A stretch of DNA of 60,321 nucleotides from Psychrosphaera sp. F3M07 (GCF_018860345.1 NZ_JAHKPJ010000003.1:30678-90998), one strand, 5' to 3'. Positions 37,592 to 48,017 are shown, numbered from the stretch's first letter. The notes: generated from the letters alone by a model not told the origin. Translations and numbers: made by a program.

Positions 37592-40075
37592 CTAATCTTT
37601 TTTATCTTCTTCTTTTTCACCATCTTTTTTATCTTCGTCAGTTTTTAGCTTAGTTGTGATGTCATGCATGATGTCACGGCCAGCACTGTTTTTACCAACA
37701 GAACGTTTGTATTTATAAGCTTCAACACGTGAAGGAATAATACGACGTGGGTAAATGTTGTTTTCATTGTCTACGTCAGCAGTTTCCCAAGTTGGGTCAA
37801 CAGCAACGCTTACCAATTCTTTATCAGTAACAACTAAACGTTTAACTTCTTTTGGAGTACGACGCCAAATTTCAGCCGGAATATATTGATCTTCAACCGT
37901 ACCGTCTGCAAAAGTAAGTTGCAGAAGGATTGGCATCACTAGGCCACCTTTATTTGAGAAATCAATTACGTAGTAATTTTTGTTTTCTTCAATAGCACGT
38001 TCAAAAACACGTTTTTCCCAAGGCTTAAGACCTTTAAGGAAGCTGTTGTAAGAATTTCTTTCTTTATTAGTTACTGTGAAACGGTCGTTTTCGTCATAAA
38101 AGTCAGTAATGTCAGGGTTAGACTCAACCCAAGTTTTCTTACCTTCTTTTTTGTTTTGCGTGATGAAACGAGCCGTTGGCTTGTTGTTTTCGATATCACG
38201 GAAACGTGGGTAATCGATATCTGGGTTTTTAGAATCTAGTTCCATTTTATGAACGGCATCAACAGAGATATCAACGTGATCAGTAGTGTAGAACCAACCA
38301 TGCCAGAACCAATCTAAATCCACACCAGAAGCTTCTTCCATTGTACGGAAGAAATCAGATGGAGTAGGGCGTTTGAATTTCCAACGTTGTGCATATTCTT
38401 TAAAAGCAAAGTCGAATAAGTCACGGCCAAGGATAACTTCACGTAAGATGTTTAATGCAGCAGCAGGTTTTGCATACGCATTTGGACCTAATTTTAATAC
38501 GCTGTCAGACTGAGTCATGATAGGAACTTGAACATTACCTTTCATATAGTCAGTGATATAACGTGGCTCAACACCCCATGGGATATTTTCGTCCCATTCA
38601 CGACATGCAACAGCATCTAAGAAACTGTTTAAACCTTCATCCATCCAAGTCCACTGACGTTCGTCAGAATTTACAACCATTGGGAAATAAATGTGACCAA
38701 TTTCATGGATAACAACACCAATTAAGAAACGTTTTTCAGCTTGAGTATAAGTACGAGTACCGTCATCTTGCAGTTTAGTTCTTGGGCCGTTAAAGGTGAT
38801 CATTGGGTATTCCATTCCACCAACTGGTCCGTTTACAGACTGTGCAGTTGGGTATGGGTAATCAAAAGAGTAACGAGAATAGGTTTCCATAGTGTGAACG
38901 ACCGCTTCAGTAGAATACTTCTTCCAAAGATCGCCACCTTCTTTAGGGTAAAAAGACATTGCCATTACGAATGGTTGATCTTTGCCACCTTGGTTATAAC
39001 CTTTAGCATCCCACATGAATTTACGTGATGAAGCCCAAGCAAAGTCACGAACGTTTTTGGCTTCAAACTTCCAAGTTTTCTTCTTGTTTGTGCCTTCTTT
39101 TTCGTTTTCTAATGCTTCTTCAGCCGTTACAACAAATACAGGGCGTTTAGCATTTTTTGCTTTTTCTAAACGGTTACGCTGTTCTCTAGTTAATACGTCA
39201 CTAGCGTTATCTAACTCACCCGTTGCAGAAACAATGTGGTCAGCAGGTACTGTGATTTCAACTTCGTAATCACCAAATTCAAGAGTAAATTCACCACGGC
39301 CGATGAATTCTTTGTTATGCCAACCTTCATAGTCAGTATAAGCATGTAAGCGAGGGAACCATTGAGCTAACAAGAAGATGTCGTTGCCACCTTCACGTGC
39401 ATCATCTGGAAAATGTTCATAACCAGCACGAGCTGAAACGGCATCTTCTTCAACAATGTTAAAGCCGAAGTCCATTTGAAAAGTAACTGATTTACCAGGT
39501 TTTAATGGTGTTTTTAAATCGATACGTAAGTTAGTACCTACCACTGTTGATTTTAATGCTCTACCGTTATCATCTCTTACGGCTAAAACATCATAACCTA
39601 GTTCATTGTCTTCAAGGAATTGTTGACGACGTAATTCACCTAGGCTTAATTTTGCTGGTTTGCCTGAACCGCCAGCTGAAGTTGCTGGTCCACGACGACC
39701 GATACCACCGAATGAAGTACCCGCTTCTGCAATAGAATCAGCGTGGTATTTATTTTGCTCTAATTGTAACCAAAGGTACTTAAGAGTATGAGGAGAGTTA
39801 TTTTTGTAGTCGATAGTTTGAGTAGCATCAAGACGACGTTTTTCTTCATCAAGTTTAACTTTAATTTTATAGTTAACTTGTTGTTGCCAATAATTTTCAC
39901 CTGGCTCGCCAGCTGCATTTCTGTATACATTTGGTGTTGGAAGAATTTCGTCTAATTGACGGAATTTATCTTCAAAATCACCTTTAGTTTGTTTGACTGC
40001 GCTTGCATTAGCCGTTGCACTTACTGCTACCGCAAAAGCAAACGTCAACAAACGTCGAAAGTTATGGTTTTTCAT
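37592..40075 (-). CDS. M1-family zinc metallopeptidase, exported
   Basis: 827 residues from the ATG at 40075, with GGA nine to twelve nt upstream and a signal peptide following (MKNHNFRRLLTFAFAVAVSATANA). The zinc site HEIGH (about residue 457), with Glu 18 residues later (WMDEGLNSF), is intact; the exopeptidase motif reads GGMEYP instead of GAMEN, as in the secreted bacterial subgroup. The C-terminus is a charged low-complexity tail (KKDGEKEEDKKD). It probably digests peptides in the periplasm or outside the cell. ATG 40081 is an alternative start. Confidence 0.93.
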   Translation of the reverse strand: MKNHNFRRLLTFAFAVAVSATANASAVKQTKGDFEDKFRQLDEILPTPNVYRNAAGEPGENYWQQQVNYKIKVKLDEEKRRLDATQTIDYKNNSPHTLKYLWLQLEQNKYHADSIAEAGTSFGGIGRRGPATSAGGSGKPAKLSLGELRRQQFLEDNELGYDVLAVRDDNGRALKSTVVGTNLRIDLKTPLKPGKSVTFQMDFGFNIVEEDAVSARAGYEHFPDDAREGGNDIFLLAQWFPRLHAYTDYEGWHNKEFIGRGEFTLEFGDYEVEITVPADHIVSATGELDNASDVLTREQRNRLEKAKNAKRPVFVVTAEEALENEKEGTNKKKTWKFEAKNVRDFAWASSRKFMWDAKGYNQGGKDQPFVMAMSFYPKEGGDLWKKYSTEAVVHTMETYSRYSFDYPYPTAQSVNGPVGGMEYPMITFNGPRTKLQDDGTRTYTQAEKRFLIGVVIHEIGHIYFPMVVNSDERQWTWMDEGLNSFLDAVACREWDENIPWGVEPRYITDYMKGNVQVPIMTQSDSVLKLGPNAYAKPAAALNILREVILGRDLFDFAFKEYAQRWKFKRPTPSDFFRTMEEASGVDLDWFWHGWFYTTDHVDISVDAVHKMELDSKNPDIDYPRFRDIENNKPTARFITQNKKEGKKTWVESNPDITDFYDENDRFTVTNKERNSYNSFLKGLKPWEKRVFERAIEENKNYYVIDFSNKGGLVMPILLQLTFADGTVEDQYIPAEIWRRTPKEVKRLVVTDKELVSVAVDPTWETADVDNENNIYPRRIIPSRVEAYKYKRSVGKNSAGRDIMHDITTKLKTDEDKKDGEKEEDKKD

Positions 40076-40314
40076 ACGCATATTCCAGGCTGTTTTATAA
40101 TAATTAGTTTTTTTAATTTCTATGTACAAACATAGGTTTATCCATAGAAATTTTCACACAATAGACTAACAAATAATTTCTAAAAATAGTAATTCTTGGT
40201 CTTACTGTTCGCGTCGTTCATCGTATTGAAAACGTGACAGGAACGAACGACTTTTTGTATTAGGTTTTAATGGTACCAATATGGTGCAAAGTTAGTCCTA
40301 AAAACAGTCTAAAG

Positions 40315-40875
40315 TTAATCGAGATGTTGGTTTTTTTGTATTTTTATAGACAGTGCGATAAAGAAAAAATGCAATGCTAACAACAAATGAAATAACCCCA
40401 TTTTAAAGTCATAAGATACCGGAAGTATTGCGGTAGTTGGTACCAATAACAGTGCAATTAATGCAAAAATACTGGGTGGTTTAACCTGAGTGAAAAAGGC
40501 ATAAAATAATAAGCTCACAAATAACACAAGATCAACACCTAACGTGCCCAATAACTGACTCATGGCAACCAATACTATGACAGCTAGGACAATTTTAGCT
40601 TTATAATTAATCACAGTATAAGCCAGCCCAGCAGCGTAAAGCAGCATGGCGATATGTTTAGATATCCATGACAGGGTGTCATGTGTTGGAATCACACTAT
40701 TTACCCCAGCAAACCGTGCACTGCCCAATAATGCGGTAATGGCAATCAATGCAAAACAAACTAACGTAATGTGTTTGAACAGTGGGGGGATTGTTACTGA
40801 TTTGTGCCATATGTAGCTGATATAAATCAACGAACATACTAAAATTAGCTCACCAAAGGTGCCATAGTAAGTCAT
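40315..40875 (-). CDS. Six-helix integral membrane protein, unknown
   Basis: 186 residues with about six hydrophobic helices and almost no soluble loops, beginning MTYYGTFGELILVCSLIYISYIW and ending with a short basic tail (IKIQKNQHLD). I recognise no family. It follows the TonB receptor gene after a terminator hairpin, and the ATG is 31 nt past that hairpin. It may be expressed by read-through as a minor third member of the desaturase-receptor unit. Confidence 0.65.
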   Translation of the reverse strand: MTYYGTFGELILVCSLIYISYIWHKSVTIPPLFKHITLVCFALIAITALLGSARFAGVNSVIPTHDTLSWISKHIAMLLYAAGLAYTVINYKAKIVLAVIVLVAMSQLLGTLGVDLVLFVSLLFYAFFTQVKPPSIFALIALLLVPTTAILPVSYDFKMGLFHLLLALHFFFIALSIKIQKNQHLD

Positions 40876-40905
40876 TATTTTTCCTAATTGATAGAAGCAA
40901 TAAAA

Positions 40906-40928
40906 AAGCCCTAAAGTAATTAGGGCTT
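40906..40928 (-). terminator. Terminator of the TonB receptor operon
   Basis: AAGCCCTAA (40906-40914) pairs with TTAGGGCTT (40920-40928) around AGTAA; on the minus strand six T residues follow the stem. Confidence 0.85.
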
Positions 40929-40951
40929 ATATAAACCTTTATATCACAGGA

Positions 40952-43372
40952 CTAGAAGTCCATCCCAAATTCAATGCCGTACATTTTAGGCAATCCAGGT
41001 GTAGCAATCGGCGAGCCTACCGCCATTGCCTGTCCGCCGGTTTGCATAAGATATTTTTCATCAGTTAAGTTGTTAACAAAAAACGCTAAATGAATTGGGT
41101 GATTATCGCTTTCCCAACTTAAACGAATATTGGTTAATCCATAACTCGAAATAGAATTTAACTCGTCATCATTCAGTCCGGTCACAGAACCTTGTTCAAA
41201 TGGTAATACCGCTAATGCTGGTCCATCTATATCTTGCGTTCTATCGCCAGTATAGGCATAACTTAAATGGAAGTTCATTTGTCCGTCTAGGCCCTCAAAG
41301 TAATAATCCATGCGGATATTACCCTGATCTTCTGGCATTCCTGAGATTGGCTCTCCGACTTTACTAACCCCCGAGTTGTTTGCTATTTCAGCATCAAAAA
41401 ATTGCCATTTAGTGTATTCAGTTTGAGTGTTGCCGTAATTTGAGGTGAAGATTAAATCTTCAGTCGCTTGCCAAATTAACTCAACATCAAAACCAGAACC
41501 TTCTGCGTCAACATTACGTAAATTATAGGTAGGCACTGGCGAACCAAATAATTCAAGTTGTTGTAAGTTGGTGTAGTCGTATTGATACGCTGACAGATTC
41601 AGGCGTACTTTGTTTTCAAACCAAGAAGACTTGATGCCGACTTCTGTATTCTTTACGGTTTCAGCTTCTACCGGTGGCGCTTCACCTAATGTATTAAAAC
41701 CTCCCGATTTAAAACCTTCAGAATAAGAAACATAAGTCATGATGTCATCATTCCATTGGTAATCAATTACAATACGCGGAGTAAACTTTTCCCAACTGTT
41801 TTCTTGTGTTGCTTCATCAGGGATGAACGCTACCGCAAGCGGAATGTTATCTATGCCATCAAATGGCATGATGATTTCATTGGTTGGTGCTGTTTTTAAG
41901 TAAAACTCTTTGTCATCATAAGTGTATCTGGCACCAAGAGTGATATCTAAACTGTCTGTTAGCGCATAAGTCCCATCAAAATATATAGCGGCGCTGTTAG
42001 TTGTACCTTCATTATCAAATCGTTCGTGATGCGGATTATAAATGTTAACACTGACAATCGCGCCCATGACTTCTTCAAACGATAAACCTGTACCTACCAT
42101 TATTTGGCCCAACGTTTGTTGAGGTATAAATTGTTGTGCATAAACGCCAGCGACCCCCATGCCAAAAGGCAGCCCTAGAATGTCACGAGGGTCTGCACCG
42201 GACTGAACTAAGGCTAATGCGTCAAAGGTTCGTGTATTAAAATGAGCATGGGTTTGTTGGGTAATATTTTCATGGAATAAGGTTGCACCTAATGTCCATT
42301 TAAAGTCATCACCATTTTGAGTGACTCTAAATTCTTGACTGAACTGGTTTTGATCTTCAATTAAATTACTGGTGAAATAAGCTCTGGCATAAGCAGAACC
42401 ATCATCTTCCATATGGTTTGTTCTTTCAAACTGTCGATATGCGGTGATTGAGGTTAATGCCATTTGATCCGTTAACTGATAGTTAACTTCCGCTGATATA
42501 CCGCCCGCTTCGCGAGTTTCTTTACCTTCAAAATCATATTCAATAGGCGCAAACGGATCGCCACTGCCGTAACTGGTATTTAAAGTTACAGCCGGACGAC
42601 CTTGTTGGTTTGTGTCTGTGTAATCCGCGCGGATTATTGTTTCTACATCTGGGCTAACATCCCAATGTAATGCACCTCTAGCAGACCAATCTCTCTGGTT
42701 GCCATACATTTTTACACTGTCTTTTTCTTCTAGGTAACCACCACGATGGTTTGAATTAAAGCTACCACGGAAGTTCATGTTTTCGTTGATCATGAAATTG
42801 GTAGAAAATTCAACTTTTCGTTTATCATGGCTTCCTAAAGTAAACTTAATCGCGCCTTCATTATCGGCGGTGGCGTCTTTGGTAATTATATGGATTGCAC
42901 CGGCTGCAGAGTTACGACCAAATAATGTACCTTGAGGACCTTTTAATACTTCAACACGTTCTACATCGTTAAAATTCATATTAGACGTACCTCGACGACC
43001 AACATAAACACCATCAATATACACCGCTACTGCAGCATCTAAACCAATACCAAAGTCGTTGGTCGTGATACCGCGAATGTTAAAAGAGGTTTGTGTTGCG
43101 GTTGCGTTATTGGTTTCTAATCCCGGCGTTAATAAGCCCAAATCATTGACATTAGCTAAGCCCATTTTTTGGATATCGCCTTCTCCAAAGGCGGTTATTG
43201 CAATCGGAACCGTCTGAATACTCTCGCTGCGTTTTTGAGCCGTTACTTCAATAACTTCCAGACCTTTTTTCTTTTCATCAGCTTCAGCGGCTGTCACAGT
43301 ATATGTGGACATTAAACCTAACATGATGGCCATGTTTACTTTTGAGCGAAGCCAATTATTGTTATTCAACAT
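40952..43372 (-). CDS. TonB-dependent outer-membrane receptor
   Basis: 806 residues. A signal peptide (about 1-28) is followed by a TonB-box-like LEVIEVTAQKRSES and a plug domain (about 50-165; NIRGITTNDFG, VYIDGVYVGRRG, VEVLKGPQGTLFGRNSAAGAI), then a 22-strand barrel ending in Phe (YGIEFGMDF). The substrate is not evident. It is co-transcribed 28 nt after a sterol-desaturase-like gene, suggesting a hydrophobic or sterol-like ligand rather than a siderophore (inference). Confidence 0.94.
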   Translation of the reverse strand: MLNNNNWLRSKVNMAIMLGLMSTYTVTAAEADEKKKGLEVIEVTAQKRSESIQTVPIAITAFGEGDIQKMGLANVNDLGLLTPGLETNNATATQTSFNIRGITTNDFGIGLDAAVAVYIDGVYVGRRGTSNMNFNDVERVEVLKGPQGTLFGRNSAAGAIHIITKDATADNEGAIKFTLGSHDKRKVEFSTNFMINENMNFRGSFNSNHRGGYLEEKDSVKMYGNQRDWSARGALHWDVSPDVETIIRADYTDTNQQGRPAVTLNTSYGSGDPFAPIEYDFEGKETREAGGISAEVNYQLTDQMALTSITAYRQFERTNHMEDDGSAYARAYFTSNLIEDQNQFSQEFRVTQNGDDFKWTLGATLFHENITQQTHAHFNTRTFDALALVQSGADPRDILGLPFGMGVAGVYAQQFIPQQTLGQIMVGTGLSFEEVMGAIVSVNIYNPHHERFDNEGTTNSAAIYFDGTYALTDSLDITLGARYTYDDKEFYLKTAPTNEIIMPFDGIDNIPLAVAFIPDEATQENSWEKFTPRIVIDYQWNDDIMTYVSYSEGFKSGGFNTLGEAPPVEAETVKNTEVGIKSSWFENKVRLNLSAYQYDYTNLQQLELFGSPVPTYNLRNVDAEGSGFDVELIWQATEDLIFTSNYGNTQTEYTKWQFFDAEIANNSGVSKVGEPISGMPEDQGNIRMDYYFEGLDGQMNFHLSYAYTGDRTQDIDGPALAVLPFEQGSVTGLNDDELNSISSYGLTNIRLSWESDNHPIHLAFFVNNLTDEKYLMQTGGQAMAVGSPIATPGLPKMYGIEFGMDF

Positions 43373-43400
43373 AAATAAATCCTTTATTTGATATTAGTAA

Positions 43401-44630
43401 TTATTGTTCTTGTTGTAATTTAACTGCAAATGTTGACTTACTTAACCAAAGTAAGAAATTACTCAACACAAACCAACTAATGCCAATCAAGTAAGGAGAA
43501 GGCAAATTGGTTATGTCAGAGCAAATTAATACTGTGATTAGGCAATTTTTTATAAATTCAATTAGGTAAGCGTTTGGCTGTTGTTGTTGAAAGCGACCTA
43601 GGCTAAAAAGAAAAAATAGAAAAGCGGCACTGATCACTATAATGGTTTGCATAGTCATACTGGTGGCACTTAACAATAAATAAACAACAATAGCGATGGC
43701 AGAAATATGCTGGAATAAAATGTAGTACTTTTGCGTTAACCTTAAAGCAACATCAAATTTAATTTGTTTATATGGGTCAAAGGTTGGGTAAGGATGTTTC
43801 TCATTCATATCTGCAGGTCGCCAACCTGTAGATTTGAACCAAATGCTGACTTTATCTTTCCAGCTCTTTGTCCGAACCGCATCTAATATGAGATTCCAAT
43901 AAAACTCAGCGTTCGCCCATAATGGGTTCCAACTTGCGAGTGGTTTGGTAATACCAAAAATAACTGGCTCTTCTTTTAACTCTGGGTGATAGGTGTTGAA
44001 CAATCTATCCCACAAGATAAACACGCCACCATAATTTTTATCTAAGTAAACCGGGTTTTGAGCATGATGCACCCTATGATTACTCGGCGTGACAAACATA
44101 AATTCATACCAGTTAGGCATTTTATCTACGTGTTTTGTATGAACCCAGAATTGATAAATTAAGTTAAGTGAACCAACCGCGACAATAACTAAAGGATCCA
44201 AACCAATAAAGGCCAAAGGCAAATAGAATATGAAGTTTAAAAAGCTACCACTGGTTTGTCTTAATGCTGTGGTTAGGTTGTATTCTTCACTTTGATGATG
44301 CACAACATGTGAAGCCCAAAAAATATTCATTTCGTGCCCCATTCTGTGTGACCAGTAATAACAAAAGTCGTATGCGATAAACGCAAAGATCCACATGTAG
44401 GGAGAATTGATATCAAATTGAAAAGCAGCAAAACTTTGAAACACAATGGCATAAATACTAAATTGCAGTGTTTTTTTAATTAAGCCAATAACTTGGCTCA
44501 TCATGCCGAGGTTAATTGAGTTAATCGCGTCATTAAATTGGTAAGTTTTTGATTGTTTACGCCAATCAATCACCAATTCAATAAGGATCAAAATCAAAAA
44601 TAACGGGATAGCGAGTACGATTAAATTCAT
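43401..44630 (-). CDS. Sterol desaturase / fatty-acid hydroxylase superfamily protein
   Basis: 409 residues. The di-iron histidine boxes are intact: HRMGH (95-99), HVVHH (108-112) and HRVHH (185-189), set between membrane helices. The C-terminal third (about 300-400) adds further hydrophobic helices of unknown role. Enzymes of this class hydroxylate or desaturate sterols, carotenoids or alkyl lipids with O2. It is first in an operon with a TonB receptor and divergent from a serine hydrolase. Confidence 0.9.
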   Translation of the reverse strand: MNLIVLAIPLFLILILIELVIDWRKQSKTYQFNDAINSINLGMMSQVIGLIKKTLQFSIYAIVFQSFAAFQFDINSPYMWIFAFIAYDFCYYWSHRMGHEMNIFWASHVVHHQSEEYNLTTALRQTSGSFLNFIFYLPLAFIGLDPLVIVAVGSLNLIYQFWVHTKHVDKMPNWYEFMFVTPSNHRVHHAQNPVYLDKNYGGVFILWDRLFNTYHPELKEEPVIFGITKPLASWNPLWANAEFYWNLILDAVRTKSWKDKVSIWFKSTGWRPADMNEKHPYPTFDPYKQIKFDVALRLTQKYYILFQHISAIAIVVYLLLSATSMTMQTIIVISAAFLFFLFSLGRFQQQQPNAYLIEFIKNCLITVLICSDITNLPSPYLIGISWFVLSNFLLWLSKSTFAVKLQQEQ

Positions 44631-44803
44631 TGGAACACCTTTTGTATTTATTATTGTTTAAGGTTAATTCACAACACATCCGTCCAGATGGTTTACAGGA
44701 GATTATCACAGTAAAATAAAAATACAATTGTAGTTAACTTATTGGTTAATTAGCTTTAACATGCATTCAATTGTTTGTAACTTACATGTTTTGGTTGTTT
44801 TAA

Positions 44804-46159
44804 ATGAAAAAAATATTGTACACATTTGTAGTGTTTATTGGCTTGTTGTTTGCGCTAGCGCCTTCAATTCTAGGTTTCTCTTTGCTTAACCTTGGACACG
44901 CTATCAATGTTAGTACTGCGTTAGGTGCTAAATTAGGTTGCTCTAGTTATTTTGTTTCTGGTTTTAGTAAAGAACAAACAGTGAAAGATTTAGCGTCGTA
45001 TTCGCCAGTGGCAAATATTGTCACTATGGATTACCAAGAAGATAATAAAAGAGTGACAGCCTCTTTATATGGCATGGCAGAAACATCAGCCACTTACCGA
45101 GAAGGTTTAGGTTGTGCTTTAGATGCAGAGGGAGCAGAAAAATTAGACTTGGTAACGGTTAAAAAAGTAGTAGTGTCAGACTCAGATGAGTGGCCGTTAG
45201 GTAGTTTAGTTAGTCATAAAGCACCCGTTATTCAAGATAAGGTGGATGAGATTGTTCGTGCCGATAATGAGAAAGGTTATAACACACGCGCTTTATTAGT
45301 GATCAAAGATGGACACCTACTGGCAGAAACATACGGCCCTAATGTCAATAAAGATACGCCGTTGTTAGGGTGGTCTATGGGCAAAAGTTTAACCGCAATC
45401 ATGATAGGGCATCTGCAGCACAGCAAACGAATTGAAAGTAATCCCACTCATTTATTTGAGCAATGGCAAGATGACCAACGTGCAAATTTAACGCTTGTTC
45501 AACTGTTACAAATGAGCTCTGGGTTAGAATTTGATGAAACCTATGCACCAGGCAGTGACGCCACCCATATGTTATTTACTGCACCAAGTGCTTCAGATGT
45601 TGCCATTACCAGCCCGTTAACAAAAACACCCGGTTCAGAGTTTTCGTATTCTTCAGGAACGACTAACTTATTGTCTCGTTATGTTCATGAGAAACTGGGG
45701 AATACTAGTCAACAAAGTTACGACTATTTAATACAACAATTATTTGAACCATTAGGCATGGCAAACAGTGTATTCGAAGTGGACGATAGTGGGATATTTG
45801 TTGGCAGTTCATATATTTACGCATCAGGGCGAGACTGGGCCAGGTTAGGTTTGTTGATGTTGAATCAAGGCGAAATAAATGGACATCGACTGTTAACTAA
45901 AGACTGGGTTGCAGCAGCCTCTATGCCAAACACCAGCGAAAATGACAAACGTTATGGTTATCAGTTCTGGCTTAATGCCGGTGAAGATGAACTGCGTTGG
46001 CCTGCATTGCCAAGTGATGCTTATGCCATGATGGGGAATCGAAAACAGACTGTGATGATCATTCCGTCCCAAGGCGTTGTATTTGTTAGATTAGGTTGGA
46101 CCGCAGGTGATTATCCAATGGAAAAAAATTACCGCCAACTGTTGGATGTTATAAATTAA
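44804..46159 (+). CDS. Serine hydrolase, beta-lactamase/esterase fold
   Basis: 451 residues. An N-terminal membrane helix (about 3-28) anchors a periplasmic enzyme. The nucleophile motif SxxK is Ser191-Lys194 (GWSMGKSLTA), the Tyr motif is FSYSSGTTN, and the fold ends VVFVRLGW. Class C-like esterases and D-amino peptidases share this fold; true beta-lactamase activity is not implied. It is divergent from the sterol desaturase-TonB receptor operon over a 173-bp gap, so an ester-cleaving role in the same pathway is possible. Confidence 0.88.
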   Translation: MKKILYTFVVFIGLLFALAPSILGFSLLNLGHAINVSTALGAKLGCSSYFVSGFSKEQTVKDLASYSPVANIVTMDYQEDNKRVTASLYGMAETSATYREGLGCALDAEGAEKLDLVTVKKVVVSDSDEWPLGSLVSHKAPVIQDKVDEIVRADNEKGYNTRALLVIKDGHLLAETYGPNVNKDTPLLGWSMGKSLTAIMIGHLQHSKRIESNPTHLFEQWQDDQRANLTLVQLLQMSSGLEFDETYAPGSDATHMLFTAPSASDVAITSPLTKTPGSEFSYSSGTTNLLSRYVHEKLGNTSQQSYDYLIQQLFEPLGMANSVFEVDDSGIFVGSSYIYASGRDWARLGLLMLNQGEINGHRLLTKDWVAAASMPNTSENDKRYGYQFWLNAGEDELRWPALPSDAYAMMGNRKQTVMIIPSQGVVFVRLGWTAGDYPMEKNYRQLLDVIN

Positions 46160-46186
46160 CCTTTGGGGAATTCATGTAATAACACA

Positions 46187-46213
46187 TCGCCTTAACGGAC
46201 AAAGTTAAGGCGA
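46187..46213 (+). terminator. Hairpin downstream of the serine hydrolase gene
   Basis: TCGCCTTAAC (46187-46196) pairs with GTTAAGGCGA (46204-46213) around a 7-nt loop. There is no T run, so termination is uncertain. Confidence 0.5.
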
Positions 46214-46397
46214 AACTCTTCTATGAAAATCGGCTTTGATTGATATTCAACAACCACAATTCAGCCAATCCTTATTTTCTTATATTTAAACGTAGGTATT
46301 TATTCAATTTTGTATTAGCAAGACTCTGAATATTACTTAAACCGTATAAGGGTTTTGTGCTAACATCTGGCCAAATTTTTGGGTAAGAAAAATAAAG

Positions 46398-47117
46398 ATG
46401 TTAGAAAACGTAAAAATCGTATTAGTAAATACCTCCCATACTGGCAATATCGGCTCTACCGCTAGAGCGATGAAAACCATGGGATTGTCTAATTTAGTTT
46501 TGGTCGATCCTGTTCAGGCACCGGATAGTCAAGCTTCAGCGTTGGCTGCTGGCGCTACTGATATCTTAGGAAACGCACAAATTGTCTCTACGTTACAAGA
46601 AGCCATAGCCGATTGTGGTTTATCAATCGCTGCAAGTGCGCGTTCTCGTACTTTATCTTGGCCAATGGTTGATCCAAGAGAGTGTGGTGCAAAGGTGGTA
46701 TCTGAAGGTCAAAAACATAAAGTTGCTTTGGTATTCGGTCGTGAAAACTCGGGTTTAACCAACGAAGAATTACAGCAATGTCAATTCCATGTGCACATAC
46801 CTGCAAACCCTGATTATTCATCTTTAAACTTAGCTATGGCGGTTCAAACATTAAGTTATGAAGTTCGTATGCAGTTTTTAGAACATCAAAATAAAGCCTA
46901 TGAAACCATAGAAACGGATTACCCTAACGGTGAGCAGTTAGAAGGGTTTTATACCCATTTAGAAGAGTCATTAATGCATACCGGGTTTATGATCAAACAA
47001 CACCCTGGACAAGTCATGCCTAAACTACGTCGTTTATTTAATCGTGTTCGCCCTGATGCACACGAATTAAATATTTTACGTGGAATATTAACCTCAATCA
47101 CTAAGTTGAAAAAGTAG
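46398..47117 (+). CDS. trmJ: tRNA (cytidine/uridine-2'-O-)-methyltransferase TrmJ
   Basis: 239 residues. The SPOUT fold is visible as [39 protein letters not shown] and [15 protein letters not shown]. TrmJ methylates position 32 of the tRNA anticodon loop with SAM. It lies ahead of cysE and the isc operon, the usual gammaproteobacterial position. The gap to cysE is 12 nt. Confidence 0.96.
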   Translation: MLENVKIVLVNTSHTGNIGSTARAMKTMGLSNLVLVDPVQAPDSQASALAAGATDILGNAQIVSTLQEAIADCGLSIAASARSRTLSWPMVDPRECGAKVVSEGQKHKVALVFGRENSGLTNEELQQCQFHVHIPANPDYSSLNLAMAVQTLSYEVRMQFLEHQNKAYETIETDYPNGEQLEGFYTHLEESLMHTGFMIKQHPGQVMPKLRRLFNRVRPDAHELNILRGILTSITKLKK

Positions 47118-47129
47118 AGTTAACGCCGA

Positions 47130-47945
47130 ATGTTTGAACGAATGAAAGAAGATATCGCCAGCGTATATAATCGTGATCCCGCAGCGCGCAATAATTTAGA
47201 GATATTATTTAATTATCCAGGTCTTCATGCCATTTGGTTTCAACGTGTCGCCAACAAACTTTGGCGTAATAACTGGAAATCAACGGCTCGTTTTATTTCT
47301 ACCATCACTCGCTGGTTAACTGGAGTAGAGATACATCCCGGTGCAACCATAGGTCGCCGATTTTTTATCGACCATGGTATGGGGGTAGTCATTGGTGAGA
47401 CGGCAGAAATAGGTGATGACGTCACTTTATATCATGGGGTGACTTTAGGTGGAACAAGCTGGAATGCGGGCAAACGTCACCCTACGTTAGCGGATGGTGT
47501 TGTCGTTGGTGCTGGCGCTAAAATACTTGGGCCAATACTCATTGGTAAAAACTCGCGTGTTGGTTCCAATTCGGTCGTGGTAAAAGAAGTTCCAGAAAAC
47601 TCAACGGTTATCGGGATCCCTGGTCGAGTGGTTGTTAACAAAAAAGACATCGCGGGCAGTGAAAAACGTAACAAAATTGCCCAACGTTATGGGTTTGATG
47701 CGTATGCCGTTTCTTATGACAATCCAGATCCGGTTGCTAATGCGATTGGTCGTATGCTTGATCATATTTCAGTGATGGATGAAAAATTAAGTTCAGTCTG
47801 CTCGGAAGTCACTAAAATGGGCGGCGAAGTCTGCAATAAAGATTTACCGGATATGGATATTGAATCGGAAGATTTTGTTGCCGCAGAACAACAATCTGCT
47901 GAAAGCCGTAAAGCCGGTATGACCTCATTCGATCCAGAAATATAA
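47130..47945 (+). CDS. cysE: Serine O-acetyltransferase
   Basis: 271 residues. A helical N-terminal domain leads into a left-handed beta-helix of hexapeptide repeats ([43 protein letters not shown]). Catalytic His residues are in IDHGMG and YHGVTLGG. The C-terminus ends DPEI; a terminal Ile is what CysK needs to bind CysE in the cysteine synthase complex. It makes O-acetylserine for cysteine, the sulfur source of IscS encoded just downstream. Confidence 0.96.
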   Translation: MFERMKEDIASVYNRDPAARNNLEILFNYPGLHAIWFQRVANKLWRNNWKSTARFISTITRWLTGVEIHPGATIGRRFFIDHGMGVVIGETAEIGDDVTLYHGVTLGGTSWNAGKRHPTLADGVVVGAGAKILGPILIGKNSRVGSNSVVVKEVPENSTVIGIPGRVVVNKKDIAGSEKRNKIAQRYGFDAYAVSYDNPDPVANAIGRMLDHISVMDEKLSSVCSEVTKMGGEVCNKDLPDMDIESEDFVAAEQQSAESRKAGMTSFDPEI

Positions 47946-47958
47946 TTAAACAAACCCT

Positions 47959-47983
47959 ATACCTGACTAAATTAGTCGGGTAT
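47959..47983. promoter_or_regulatory. IscR type 1 site, distal
   Basis: The 25 bp match the [2Fe-2S]-IscR consensus ATASYYGACTRWWWYAGTCRRSTAT throughout: outer ATA/TAT, core GACT-AAATT-AGTC. Confidence 0.9.
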
Positions 47984-47985
47984 AA

Positions 47986-48010
47986 TTACTTGACTAATTT
48001 AGTCAGGATT
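47986..48010. promoter_or_regulatory. IscR type 1 site, proximal
   Basis: A second site with core GACT-AATTT-AGTC and slightly degenerate flanks (about three mismatches). It covers the -35 of the iscR promoter. Confidence 0.82.
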
Positions 48011-48017
48011 GTAAAAT
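47990..48017 (+). promoter_or_regulatory. Promoter of iscRSUA-hscBA-fdx
   Basis: TTGACT (47990-47995), a 16-bp spacer and TAAAAT (48012-48017). IscR bound at the overlapping site would block RNA polymerase, giving Fe-S feedback. Confidence 0.82.

Noticed and set aside
44723-44732. Operator palindrome TACAATTGTA between the desaturase and hydrolase genes
   Set aside because: A 10-bp AT-rich palindrome is expected by chance in this composition, and no regulator is linked.
44804-46159. True beta-lactamase
   Set aside because: It shares the SxxK fold with esterases and peptidases; the membrane anchor and context do not point to antibiotic resistance.
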